From the NCBI RefSeq assembly GCF_002252675.1, contig NZ_NQKY01000004.1, positions 1-64,000 of the forward strand: a stretch of 64,000 bases of DNA. The letters are read 5' to 3'. Position numbers and translations under genes: made by a program. The notes beneath the pieces were generated by a model that worked only from the letters and a program-made list of their open reading frames with translations, was not told the origin of the DNA and ran no database searches. This DNA is from Synechococcus sp. BO 8801. GTDB lineage: Bacteria > Cyanobacteriota > Cyanobacteriia > PCC-6307 > Cyanobiaceae. Shown in pieces: positions 19,255 to 28,300 of the stretch. Each line of letters begins with the position of its first letter. Positions within the stretch are counted from its first letter, which is position 1.

Positions 19255-20175
19255 ATGGAAACCCCCTTCGGCACCTGGTTTCACGAGGTGGTGGTGATGA
19301 CACCGGGCCGCTTTGAGGAGGCCGTTGAGGCTGTGCTGGCGGTGCAGCAGTTCAAGACCGTGGTGCTGCACCTCAGTGCCATGGCGCCGGAGGAGGCCCA
19401 GCGCACCATCGATTTCGTCTCCGGCGGCGTCTTCGCGCTGGACGGTCAGTCGGAGCGGCTGGGGGACACGGTGTTCCTGTTCGCACCGGCCCTGGTGACG
19501 ATCAGCCGGGACCAGGACGAACGGACCTTAACCTGCACGGTGCGTCTTCGATGGCTGGCTGCCCCGCCCTTGTGGCACCCGTACCGGGGCAGTAACACGG
19601 GCGCTGGTCCCGTGCTGTCCATGAAGCGTTCCACCGGCCAGGCCCCGCTGGTCCTCGCCTGGGCCCTGGGCCTGGTGCTGGCCGCCCCCGCCCCCTCGGC
19701 CCAGGCCACCCAGGCCGCCCAGGCGGTGGCGGCCGGTGGTGGCCGGATGGTGCTGGTGCGCACCGACCGCCAGTTGCCCGTCACCGGCGATCCGATCTGG
19801 GAACTGCAGCTGCTGCTCCCGGGCCAGCCGGCGCGGGCCTATGAGGCCCTGGTGGGCCGGATGCGGCGCCAGGAGGGCGACCGCCATCGTCTCGGCAGCA
19901 AGGCCCCATTGCCGCGGGGACGCTATGCCGTCACCGAGATCACCCCTGTAGCGCCCACCGATGATGTGGAGCTGGGCCGTTTCCTCTGGATCGGCCTGGA
20001 GCCCGCCTTCCCCACCGCCCGCCGGGGCCTGGGGATCCACCACGACCCCAGCGCCGGCCGGGGGCGGAGCAGCGGCACCGACGGCTGCATCGGGCTGATC
20101 CACGGCAACGACCTGCTGGTGCTCGGCGATCTGCTGCGCCGCAGCGGCACCACGGAGCTGGTGGTGAAGGACTGA
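19255..20175 (+). CDS. SepF-like domain in frame with an L,D-transpeptidase
   Basis: A single 306-codon frame. Residues 1-90 match SepF, the FtsZ membrane-anchor partner: EVVVMTPGRFEEAVEAVLAV, VVLHLSAMAPEEAQRTIDFV and SGGVFALDGQSERLGDTVFL. Residues 91-122 resemble spacer DNA read through. Met123 (19621) starts a clear signal sequence or anchor, then an L,D-transpeptidase-like domain with PLPRGRY and a His/Cys region GLGIHHDPS...SSGTDGCIGL for peptidoglycan cross-linking. A stop (TAA 19529-19531) sits one frame over just after the SepF part. Either a real cytoplasmic SepF-TM-periplasmic enzyme fusion, or two genes joined by a one-base frame change. No amphipathic SepF membrane-targeting helix precedes the domain. 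Confidence 0.65.
   Translation: METPFGTWFHEVVVMTPGRFEEAVEAVLAVQQFKTVVLHLSAMAPEEAQRTIDFVSGGVFALDGQSERLGDTVFLFAPALVTISRDQDERTLTCTVRLRWLAAPPLWHPYRGSNTGAGPVLSMKRSTGQAPLVLAWALGLVLAAPAPSAQATQAAQAVAAGGGRMVLVRTDRQLPVTGDPIWELQLLLPGQPARAYEALVGRMRRQEGDRHRLGSKAPLPRGRYAVTEITPVAPTDDVELGRFLWIGLEPAFPTARRGLGIHHDPSAGRGRSSGTDGCIGLIHGNDLLVLGDLLRRSGTTELVVKD
19621..20175 (+). CDS. L,D-transpeptidase read as a separate gene (alternative model)
   Basis: If the upstream SepF-like part is a distinct gene, this 184-residue protein starts at ATG 19621 with a Lys/Arg n-region, a hydrophobic core LVLAWALGLVLAAP and an Ala-x-Ala-type cleavage site, consistent with export. The catalytic region has His in GIHHDP and Cys in TDGCIGL about 17 residues later, the YkuD spacing. 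It would make or edit 3-3 peptidoglycan links. Listed because it changes how the locus is read; it is the same DNA as the second half of the fused frame. Confidence 0.45.
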   Translation: MKRSTGQAPLVLAWALGLVLAAPAPSAQATQAAQAVAAGGGRMVLVRTDRQLPVTGDPIWELQLLLPGQPARAYEALVGRMRRQEGDRHRLGSKAPLPRGRYAVTEITPVAPTDDVELGRFLWIGLEPAFPTARRGLGIHHDPSAGRGRSSGTDGCIGLIHGNDLLVLGDLLRRSGTTELVVKD

Positions 20176-20177
20176 GC

Positions 20178-20408
20178 TCAGGCGCGACCGGCCAGGGCCT
20201 CCTTCAGCCGCGGCTCCAGGTCCCTGCGCTGGGCCGGGTCCCCCACCAGCATCAGGGTGCCGGTGCCGGGCCACCAGTTGAGGCGCAGGTTCGATTCGCC
20301 GTCCTCGATGACGAGCATCTCGAAGGCCCCTTCGTGGACCCAGTGACCGAAACAGCCGAGGCCCTCGACCAGCGACTGAAGTTCCTCCAGGGTTCCGTTG
20401 AAGGTCAC
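20178..20408 (-). CDS. Conserved small protein of unknown function
   Basis: A 76-residue acidic protein, start GTG 20408: MTFNGTLEELQSLVEGLGCF then EMLVIEDGESNLRLNWWPGT, a beta-rich pattern, and a C-terminal helix RRDLEPRLKEALAG. No membrane segment or known motif. The start overlaps the stop of the next minus-strand gene upstream (20405) by 4 bp, indicating an operon of two small proteins. I do not recognise the family; similar short proteins occur in marine picocyanobacteria to my memory. Confidence 0.6.
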   Translation of the reverse strand: MTFNGTLEELQSLVEGLGCFGHWVHEGAFEMLVIEDGESNLRLNWWPGTGTLMLVGDPAQRRDLEPRLKEALAGRA

Positions 20409-20665
20409 AGGTCCGCTGTGGAGTTGTCGAAGTTTACGGGCAGTTCCTCTTCGCGAGGCAGGCGCTGCCAGCCCGGCAGCCAGGCGGCGCGGTCGCGGAG
20501 CTCGCCGGTGGGCACCAGCAGCCGGAAGCCGGGGTCCAGCACCGCCTGGAGCTCCACGGTGCGCTCCCGGCCACGGCCCCGCTGGCCCAGCACGGCGAAG
20601 TGGCGATAGCCGCCGCAGCCGGCGGCCCTGGCGGGCTGGCAGGTCCAGGCGGCGGGCAGCTTCAT
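20405..20665 (-). CDS. Small Trp-containing protein, TIGR02450-like
   Basis: An 86-residue soluble protein. The pattern KLPAAWTCQPARA, then RHFAVLGQRGRG, VELQAVLDPGFRLLVPTGEL and WLPGWQRLP resembles the small tryptophan-rich TIGR02450 family (W-T near the start, RHF, an alternating beta pattern, and a closing WL-GW). No function is known for that family. Overlaps the following 76-residue gene by 4 bp; 23 bp separate it from the FAH gene upstream, so all three could share a transcript. Confidence 0.6.
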   Translation of the reverse strand: MKLPAAWTCQPARAAGCGGYRHFAVLGQRGRGRERTVELQAVLDPGFRLLVPTGELRDRAAWLPGWQRLPREEELPVNFDNSTADL

Positions 20666-20688
20666 GGGGCGCGACGGGGGAGAGGCCC

Positions 20689-21516
20689 TCAGCGGGCCGG
20701 CTCTGGGGTGGACTCCTCCAGCACCGGATTGCGCAGCACGCCGATGCCTTCGATTTCCACCTCGACCGTATCGCCGCGGCGCAGCCAGCGGGGCGGATCG
20801 GCCGCCATGCCGACACCACTCGGGGTGCCGGTGAGGATCACGGTGCCGGCCGCCAGGGTGGTGCTGGCGCTCAGGAATTCAATGATCTCCGCCACGGTGA
20901 AGATCATGTCGGCGGTGCTCGCCGCCTGCACCGTTTCCCCGTTGAGGCGGGTCTCCAGAGTGAGGGTCTGGGGATCGGGGATCGCCGCAGCGGTCACCAG
21001 GCTTGGGCCCAGGGGGGCGAAAGTGTCGAAGCTCTTGCCGCGGCACCACTGGCCGCCACCGAGCTGGGGCTGCTTCTGCCAGTCGCGGGCGCTGACGTCG
21101 TTGGCGCAGGTGTAGCCCAGCACCACCCCCAGGGCCTCGGAGCGGGGCACGTTGCGGCAGGTGCGGCCGATCACCACCGCCAGCTCCCCCTCGTAGTCCA
21201 CCTGGTGGCTGGCCAAGGTGGTGGGCAGGGTGATCGGCGCCTCCGGATGCTGCACCGCCCCCGGCACCTTCATGAACAGCACCGGCCAGGTGGGGATCGT
21301 GGCGCCGGTCTCGGCGGCATGGCGGCGGTAGTTGAGGCCGATGCAGAGGATGGCCCGTGGCTCCAGGGGGGCCAGGATCCTGCGCGCCGCCGCCGGCTCG
21401 CCCGTGGGCTCCAGGGCGCCGAACAGATCGCCCGCCAGGCGCTCCAGGCTGCCGTCGGCATGGCGGCAGGCGAGGTGGATAGCGCCGGCTGGATCCTCGT
21501 AGCGCACGATCTTCAT
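20689..21516 (-). CDS. Fumarylacetoacetate hydrolase family protein
   Basis: A 275-residue FAH-fold enzyme. Markers: ILCIGLNYRRHAAETGATIP, PVLFMKVPGAVQHPEAPI, VDYEGELAVVIGRTCRNV (metal Glu pair), GYTCANDVSARDWQ and VILTGTPSGVGMA. Relatives hydrolyse acylpyruvates or decarboxylate oxaloacetate (YcgM/FAHD1-like), an interesting possibility next to malic enzyme. Substrate not determinable. Start at ATG 21516 by homology. The 130-bp spacer to the divergent malic enzyme gene contains a repeated CTGCCGGCAG-like region but no clear promoter. Confidence 0.9.
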   Translation of the reverse strand: MKIVRYEDPAGAIHLACRHADGSLERLAGDLFGALEPTGEPAAARRILAPLEPRAILCIGLNYRRHAAETGATIPTWPVLFMKVPGAVQHPEAPITLPTTLASHQVDYEGELAVVIGRTCRNVPRSEALGVVLGYTCANDVSARDWQKQPQLGGGQWCRGKSFDTFAPLGPSLVTAAAIPDPQTLTLETRLNGETVQAASTADMIFTVAEIIEFLSASTTLAAGTVILTGTPSGVGMAADPPRWLRRGDTVEVEIEGIGVLRNPVLEESTPEPAR

Positions 21517-21646
21517 GGGGGCTTCGCGGGGGGCTGAACGGAGGACCTGCCGATGGGCTGCCGGCAGGCTGGGAGGCGCCTGCGGCGAACACTCTCGCCC
21601 GGCAGCCCGTGGATGATGGGGGCACCAGCGGAACCAGGAGCACGCC

Positions 21647-23377
21647 GTGGTCGCCGAACCCCGTCGCCAGCGGAGCACCACCCTCCGGGGCGCCGAGCTG
21701 CTCAATGATCCGCTGCTCAACAAGGGCACCGCCTTCAGCCGGGAGGAGCGGCGGGCGCTCGGGCTGGAGGCCCTGCTGCCCTGGCAGGTGGAGACGATCG
21801 AGGCCCAGGTGGAGCGCTGCCGGCTGGCCTTCGGCGCCATGGGCAGCGACCTGGAGCGCTACGCCTATCTCCAGACCCTGAGGGAGCGGAACGTCACCCT
21901 GTTCCACCGCTTCCTCGCCGACCACATCGAGCTGGCGATGCCGATCGTGTACACCCCCACCGTGGGGCAGGCGATCCAGCACTTCAGCCACACCTACCGC
22001 AGCCCCAGCCAGGGGATCTACCTGGCGGCCACTCAGCAGGAGCGGCTCGAGGAGCTGCTGGCCCAGGCCTGCGGCGGCCCCGCCGGCCAGGCTCCGGACC
22101 TGCTCCTGGTCACCGACGCCCAGGGGATCCTCGGCATCGGCGACCAGGGGGTGGGGGGCATCCAGATCTGCCAGGGGAAGCTGGCGGTGTACACCCTCTG
22201 CGCCGGGCTCGATCCGGCCCGGGGCCTGCCGGTGATGCTCGACGTGGGCACCGACCGGCCCGAACTGCTGGCCGATCCCTGCTACCCCGGCCTGCGCCGG
22301 CCCCGGCTGCAGGGGGAGGCCTACACCGCTTTCCTCGACCGCTTCATCGCCGCGGTGCAGGCGGTCTGCCCCGGCGCCCTGGTGCACTGGGAGGACTTCG
22401 GCGCCGCCCACGCCCGCCCCGTGCTGGAGGCCTACCGGCACCGGGTGCCGAGCTTCAACGACGACATCCAGGGCACCAGCAGCGTGGCCGCCGCGGCGAT
22501 CCTGGCGGGCCTGCGGGGCCTCGGGCGCGGGCTGGTCGACCAGCCGATCGTCATCTTCGGGGCGGGCAGCGCCGGCTGCGGCATCGCCGAACGGCTCTGG
22601 CGCCTGCTGCAGCGCCAGGGGCTTTCGGCCGCCGAGGCCGCCGACCGCCTCTGGCTGATCGACCGCGACGGGCTGATCCACACCGGCACCCCGGGCCTGT
22701 CCGGCGGCGCCCAACCGTTCGCGAAGGGGCCCGAGCTGCTGGCGGCACGGTTCGGGACGGCGGCGCCGGCCGAAGGCCCGGGCCCGGGCCTGCTGGCGGT
22801 GATCGAGGCGGTGCGGCCGGGGGTGCTGATCGGCACCTCCACCGCCGCCGGGGCCTTCGATCAGGCGGTGGTGGAAGCCCTCTGCGCCGACGGCGGGCGG
22901 CCAATCGTTCTGCCCCTGTCCAATCCCACCCCCCTGGCGGAGATCACCCCGGAGAACCTGCTGCGCTGGAGCCGCGGCCGGGCCCTGGTGGCCACCGGCA
23001 GCCCCTTCCCACCGGTGGTCTGCGCCGGCAGCGCGGGCGAGCCGGTCGAACGGGTGATCGGTCAGTGCAACAACTGCTTCGTGTTCCCCGGCCTGGGCTA
23101 CGGCGCCGTGGCGGTGGGAGCCACCGAGGTGAGCGACGCCATGATCGATGCCAGCATCGAAGCCCTGGCCGGGGTGATTCCGGCCGCGACCGATCCCGAC
23201 GCCCCCCTGATGCCCCCCCTGGCCGCCGTTCAGGCGGTGTCGCGGGCGGTGGCCGAAGCAGTGGCGATCCAGGCGGTGCGGGAGGGGCTGGCCCGCCGGG
23301 CCGCCACCCCCGAGGCCGCCCTCGCGCGCCTGGAGGCCTGCCGCTGGAGCCCCGCGTACGCCGAACTGCAGGGCTGA
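21647..23377 (+). CDS. Malate dehydrogenase, oxaloacetate-decarboxylating (malic enzyme)
   Basis: A 576-residue malic enzyme of the large SfcA/MaeA type. Signature tyrosine region AMPIVYTPTVGQAIQHFSHT, the NAD-binding IVIFGAGSAGCGIAERL, catalytic HWEDFGAAHARPVLE, SFNDDIQGTSSVAAAAIL and LSNPTPLAEITPENL. Converts malate to pyruvate and CO2 with NAD(P)H production; in cyanobacteria it feeds pyruvate to central metabolism, here possibly to the PFOR and hydrogenase system encoded further on. Start GTG 21647. Cofactor preference cannot be read with confidence. Confidence 0.93.
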   Translation: MVAEPRRQRSTTLRGAELLNDPLLNKGTAFSREERRALGLEALLPWQVETIEAQVERCRLAFGAMGSDLERYAYLQTLRERNVTLFHRFLADHIELAMPIVYTPTVGQAIQHFSHTYRSPSQGIYLAATQQERLEELLAQACGGPAGQAPDLLLVTDAQGILGIGDQGVGGIQICQGKLAVYTLCAGLDPARGLPVMLDVGTDRPELLADPCYPGLRRPRLQGEAYTAFLDRFIAAVQAVCPGALVHWEDFGAAHARPVLEAYRHRVPSFNDDIQGTSSVAAAAILAGLRGLGRGLVDQPIVIFGAGSAGCGIAERLWRLLQRQGLSAAEAADRLWLIDRDGLIHTGTPGLSGGAQPFAKGPELLAARFGTAAPAEGPGPGLLAVIEAVRPGVLIGTSTAAGAFDQAVVEALCADGGRPIVLPLSNPTPLAEITPENLLRWSRGRALVATGSPFPPVVCAGSAGEPVERVIGQCNNCFVFPGLGYGAVAVGATEVSDAMIDASIEALAGVIPAATDPDAPLMPPLAAVQAVSRAVAEAVAIQAVREGLARRAATPEAALARLEACRWSPAYAELQG

Positions 23378-23480
23378 GCTGAGGCAGCCGGCGGGGCACG
23401 GGGATCAATAAGTCCTGTGTCACCCCCTCGCGCAGGCGCCGGCCCTCGCCTTAGCACCTTGGGCACCAACCCCCCGCGCG

Positions 23481-25040
23481 ATGGGCTTCTTCGTCCAGCT
23501 CACCGACGCCATCGCCGCCCGTCAGTCGCTGCTGGTCACCGGCCTCGATCCCAACCCGGAGATGCTGCAGGCCTGGGCCCATCGCCGCGGCATGGGTGGC
23601 CGTTCGTTTCTCTCCCAGGCCCGCCACTGGATCAAGGCGGTGGTGGAGGCCACCGCCGACCACGTCTGCGCCTACAAGCCCAGCCTGGGCTTCTACCAGG
23701 CCCTCGGCCCGGTGGGACTGGAACTGCTGCGGGAGGTGCGGGAGCTGGTGCCGCTCGACATCCCCCTGATCATCGACACCAAGCACGGGGACCTGAACAG
23801 CTCCTCGGCGCTGGCCCACTACCTGTTCCGCGAACTGGGCGCCGACGGCGTCACCCTCTCCCCCCTGGCCGGCCAGGACATCGCCGCCCCGTTCCTGCTG
23901 TATCCCGACAAGGCGGTGGTGATCACCTGCCACAGCTCCAACGCGGCCGCCCGGGTCCTGCAGCACCACCCCAACGAGAGCGATCCCCTCTATCTGCGCA
24001 TCGTGCGGGAGTGCCAGCTCTGGGCCACCCCCGACCAGCTGCTGCTGGAGGTGGGCACCAGTGACCCGGCGATCCTGGCCCGGGTGCGCCAGGAGGCCCC
24101 GGAACGGTTCCTGATCCTGCGCAGCCTCTGGGGCGAGGAGGATCGCCTCGACGCCCTGCTGGAGGCCGGGTTGAGTCCGGCCGCCGACGGCCTGCTGATG
24201 CCCCTGCCCCAGAACCTGCTGGTGGAGGACGACATCGCCGTCCGCGCCGCCGCCCTCAAGCAGCGGATCAGCGAGCGCCGGGACCGCTGGCTGGAGCGGC
24301 GGGCGCCGGACCAGGGCGAGGCCTGCAGCCTGTGGCTGCCGGAGCGTCGCCCGGACGGCGGCGCCGATGCCGGGGCCGGCGCGGACGCCGATGGCTCCGG
24401 CGATCCCCTGGCCAGCCTGATCCTCGACCTGTTCGACATCGGCTGCCTGCTGTTCGGCGACTACGTGCAGGCCTCGGGAGCCGTCTTCAACTACTACGTG
24501 GATCTGCGCCAGATCATCTCCGATCCCAACCTGTTCCACCGGGTGCTGCACGCCTACGCCGGCCAGCTCGGGGAGCTGGTCTTCGACCGCATCGCCGGCA
24601 TTCCCTACGGCTCCCTGCCCACCGCCACCGGGCTGTCGCTGCAGCTGCACAAACCCCTCCTCTATCCCCGCAAGGAGGTGAAGGCCCACGGGGCCCGCCG
24701 CCTGATCGAAGGGGATTTCGAGGAGGGCGACCGGGTGGTGGTGGTGGACGACATCCTGATCACCGGCAACAGCGTGCTCGAGGGCATCGCCAAGCTGGAA
24801 AGCTCCGGCCTGGAGGTGGAGGACGTGGTGGTGTTCATCGACCACGGCGGCCGGGCCGACACCAGCGCCCGCGAGCGGCTCGCCCGGGCGGGCTACCGCT
24901 GCCACGCCGTGCTCGACATCGCCCGCATCACCGCGGTGCTGCACGCAGCCGGGCGGCTCAGCGATGACCAGGCCGCCACCCTCGGCCATGCCCCAACGAC
25001 CCTGGCGCCGGACGTCGAGGGGATACTGGCCAGCTCGTAG
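23481..25040 (+). CDS. pyrFE: Bifunctional OMP decarboxylase - orotate phosphoribosyltransferase (PyrF-PyrE fusion)
   Basis: A 519-residue UMP synthase in inverted order. Residues 1-275 are the decarboxylase, group 2 type: LLVTGLDPNPE, AYKPSLGFYQ and the catalytic DTKHGDLNSS. A Gly/Ala/Asp-rich linker (about 290-310) leads to the phosphoribosyltransferase with PRPP loop VVVVDDILITGNSVLEG. The human enzyme has the opposite order; the PyrF-PyrE order is known in cyanobacteria and some eukaryotes. It completes de novo UMP synthesis in the cytosol. The 103-bp spacer 23378-23480 has an AT-rich patch but no clear promoter. Confidence 0.93.
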   Translation: MGFFVQLTDAIAARQSLLVTGLDPNPEMLQAWAHRRGMGGRSFLSQARHWIKAVVEATADHVCAYKPSLGFYQALGPVGLELLREVRELVPLDIPLIIDTKHGDLNSSSALAHYLFRELGADGVTLSPLAGQDIAAPFLLYPDKAVVITCHSSNAAARVLQHHPNESDPLYLRIVRECQLWATPDQLLLEVGTSDPAILARVRQEAPERFLILRSLWGEEDRLDALLEAGLSPAADGLLMPLPQNLLVEDDIAVRAAALKQRISERRDRWLERRAPDQGEACSLWLPERRPDGGADAGAGADADGSGDPLASLILDLFDIGCLLFGDYVQASGAVFNYYVDLRQIISDPNLFHRVLHAYAGQLGELVFDRIAGIPYGSLPTATGLSLQLHKPLLYPRKEVKAHGARRLIEGDFEEGDRVVVVDDILITGNSVLEGIAKLESSGLEVEDVVVFIDHGGRADTSARERLARAGYRCHAVLDIARITAVLHAAGRLSDDQAATLGHAPTTLAPDVEGILASS

Positions 25041-25083
25041 AGTGGAGCAGCACCCCTGCAAAACCCGGGTGCCCCCTTCCGCC

Positions 25084-25305
25084 ATGCCCCAGGTCCAGGG
25101 TCAGCCCCCCACGATCGGAGAGCTGGAGGCGAAATATTCCCTTTACTGCAAGGCGATGCGGCTCCTGCTGAAGGAGGGCCGCACCATGGAGGCGATTCAG
25201 AAGACGGTCTGCTGGAGCCGCCTGGAGCAGCTCCATATCTGCCTTCCCAGCCGCTACAAATCCCCGGATTACCTCTATGCCGTGCTGAAACGCGACCTGC
25301 GCTGA
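25084..25305 (+). CDS. DUF3136-like small protein
   Basis: A 73-residue protein starting at ATG 25084: TIGELEAKYSLYCKAMRLLL, then VCWSRLEQLHICLPSRYKSP and YLYAVLKRDLR at the C-terminus. This matches my memory of DUF3136, restricted to picocyanobacteria and relatives; function unknown. Predicted all-helical, cytosolic, no metal motif. Lies 43 bp after pyrFE and 69 bp before the RND gene. Confidence 0.7.
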   Translation: MPQVQGQPPTIGELEAKYSLYCKAMRLLLKEGRTMEAIQKTVCWSRLEQLHICLPSRYKSPDYLYAVLKRDLR

Positions 25306-25374
25306 TCGCGGGCCGGCTGCCGCCCCTGCCAGGATCGGGCGGCGATCAGGGTCGGTGCCCACCCAGGCGTTTCC

Positions 25375-28300
25375 GTGAAGTCGATCTCCGACCCCTTCCT
25401 GCGCCGGCCGGTGCTGACGCTGGTGCTGAGCCTGCTGGTGCTTCTCGGCGGCCTGATCAGCCTGCCCGGACTCAAGGTCGAGAACCTGCCGCCGATCGCC
25501 CCGGGCCGGGTATCGGTCAGCGCCAGCTACCCGGGCGCCAGTCCGGAGGTGGTGGAGCAGGGCGTCACGACCCTGCTGGAGAAACAGTTCAACGGCCTGG
25601 AGAGGCTCGATTCGATCCGATCCACCAGCTCGGCCAACGGCAGCAGCATCTCCCTCGGCTTCGAGGGCGGCAATCCCGAGATCAACCAGATCAACACCCA
25701 GAACGAGGCGGCGGTGGTGAGCCGCCAGCTGCCGGCCCAGGTGGCGCGCTTCGGGGTGCAGGTGCGACGCACCTCCGATGACCTGCTGATGACACTGAGT
25801 TTCAGTGCCAGTCGCGACCGTTACGACGCCACCTTCCTGAGCGGCTGGGTGGACCAGGTGATCCGCGACCGGCTGCAGCGGGTGCCCGGCGTGGGCGAAG
25901 TGCGGCTGTTCGGGGGAAGCTCGCTCGCCTTCCGCCTCTGGCTCGATCCGTTGCGCCTGGAGGAACGCAATCTCACCATCAGCGAGGTGCGCGATGCCCT
26001 CGAGGAGCAGAACGTGCTGGCCGCCCTTGGCCAGGCCGGGGTGGCTCCCTCCCCCGATGACCAGCTGGTCACCCTGCCGCTGCGCATGGAGGGACGGCTG
26101 CGCACCGCCCAGGAGTTCGAATCTCTGGTGGTCGACCGCAGTGCCAACGGGGGCGTCACCCTGCTGAAGGATGTGGGCCGGGTGAGCCTGGGCAGCGAGA
26201 ACTACGAATCGATCGCCACCGACCTGAGCGGCAAGACAGCGGTGGCTGTGGGGATCTTCCAGCGGGACGGCAGCAATGCCCTGGAGGTGAGCCAGGGAAT
26301 CGACCAGGCCCTGGAGGAGCTGGGGCCCCGCTTTCCGCCGGGGGTGGATCTCCAGGTGATCGTGGATGAGGCCGCCTCGATCCGGACCAGCATCGACCGC
26401 ACCACGGCGAGCCTGCGTGAGGCGGTGCTGCTGGTGTTCCTGGTGCTGCTGCTGGGGCTGGGGAACAGCCGCCTGGCCCTGATCAGCGCCTCGGCGGTGC
26501 CGGTGGCCCTGATCGGTTCACTGGCCGTGCTCCGGCTCAGCGGGGATTCGATCAACACCCTCACCCTGTTCGGCATGGTGCTGGCCAGCGGCCTGGTGGT
26601 GGATGACGCCATCGTGGTCAGCGAGGACATCGGCCGGCGGCTGGAGAATGGCCGCCCCCCCCTGGACGCCGCCCGCGAAGCCATGGCGGAACTGGGCGGT
26701 GCCGTGATCGCCACCTCCCTGGTGCTGATCGTGGTGTTCCTGCCGGTGCTGACCCTGGGGGGCAGCCTGGGCCGTCTCTACGCCCCGATCGCCCTCACGA
26801 TCGGTGGCACGATCGTCTTCTCCACCTTCAACGCCCTCACCTTCACCCCGGTGGCCGCCAGCCGGCTGCTCCACGCCGATCGCCGGGAGCCCGCCTGGCT
26901 GCTGCGCTGGATCGATCCGCCCCGGCGGGCCCTCGAGCGTCTGGAGGGCCCCTACGACCGGCTGCTCAGCCGTGTGCTGGGCTGGCGGCGTCGCGTGGTG
27001 GTCGGCCTGCTGATCGGTCTGCTGCTGACGGGCCTGGCGTTCGAGCAGCGGCCCAAGGCCTTCATCCCCCAGGAGGACAGCGGCCAGCTGCGGGGGGTGC
27101 TGCTGCTCCAGGACGGCATCGCCCTGCCCCGCACCCAGCAGGTGATGGAGCAGGTGCGGGAGGTGATGGACCAGGAGCCCCTGATCCGCTTCGCCAACTT
27201 CTACGCCGGTCGCTCCTTCGGCGACAGCTCCCCCAACAAGGGGATCTTCTTCCTGAGGCTCAAGCCGATCGAGGAGCGCCCCGGGGCCGACCAGAGCGCG
27301 GCCGCCGTGGCCGAACGGCTGAACAGACGCCTGCGCCAGACGATCACCGACGCCACGGTGATCGTGAGCGAATCCCCCACGGTGCGGGGCTTCAGCAGCG
27401 AAAGCGGACTGGAGTTCGACCTGCTCGACACCAGTGGCGGTCGCCTCAGCCTCGGGGAGTTCCAGCAGGAGGCCGAGGCCTTCATCGCCGCGGCCCGGCA
27501 GACGGGCGCCTTTGACCAGGTGGGCACCCGCTTCAGTGCCGACGCTCCCCTGCTGCGGCTGATCCCCGACCGGCTGCGCATGGCCTCGCTCCAGGTGGAT
27601 CTCGATGAACTGGTGAGCGTGCTCGGGGCCAGCTTCGGCAGCGACTACGTCAACGACAGCTTCGAAGGCGACCAGGTGCGCAAGGTGATCGTCCAGCTCG
27701 AGGGCGAGGCCCGCCGGGATGCCGATGACGTGCTGGCCCTGCAGGTGCGCAACCGCACCGGCCAGCTGATCCCCCTGGCCCAGATCGTGCAGGTGGAAGC
27801 CGGCACCGGCCCCACCACCATCAACCACACCCGCCTGGTGCGCTCGATCAGCATCCGGGCCCAGCCGGCCCCGGGGGTGAGCAGCGGCCAGGCCATCGCC
27901 CTGCTGGAGCAGCTGCAGCGGGACCGGGCCAGCACAGCCACCGACCTGGAGTGGGCGGGGCTGGCGAGGGAAGAGGCCCGGGCAGGGGGCGGCAATCTGC
28001 AGGTGTTCGCCCTGGCGGTGCTGGTGATGCTGCTGGTGCTGGCCGGCCTGTACGAGAACTTCGCCGATCCCTTCATCATCCTGGTCACCGTGCCCATGGG
28101 GGTGCTCGGTGGGGTGCTGGGGCTGGCCCTGCGGGGCCTGCCCCTGGACGTCTACGGCCAGATGGGCCTGCTGGTGCTGGTGGCCCTGGCGGCGAAGAAC
28201 GCGATCCTGATTGTCGAATTCGCCAACCAGCGCCTGGCGGAGGGGATGCCCCTCGATGAGGCCGTCCACGGCGCCGCCGTCGCCCGTCTGCGGCCGATCC

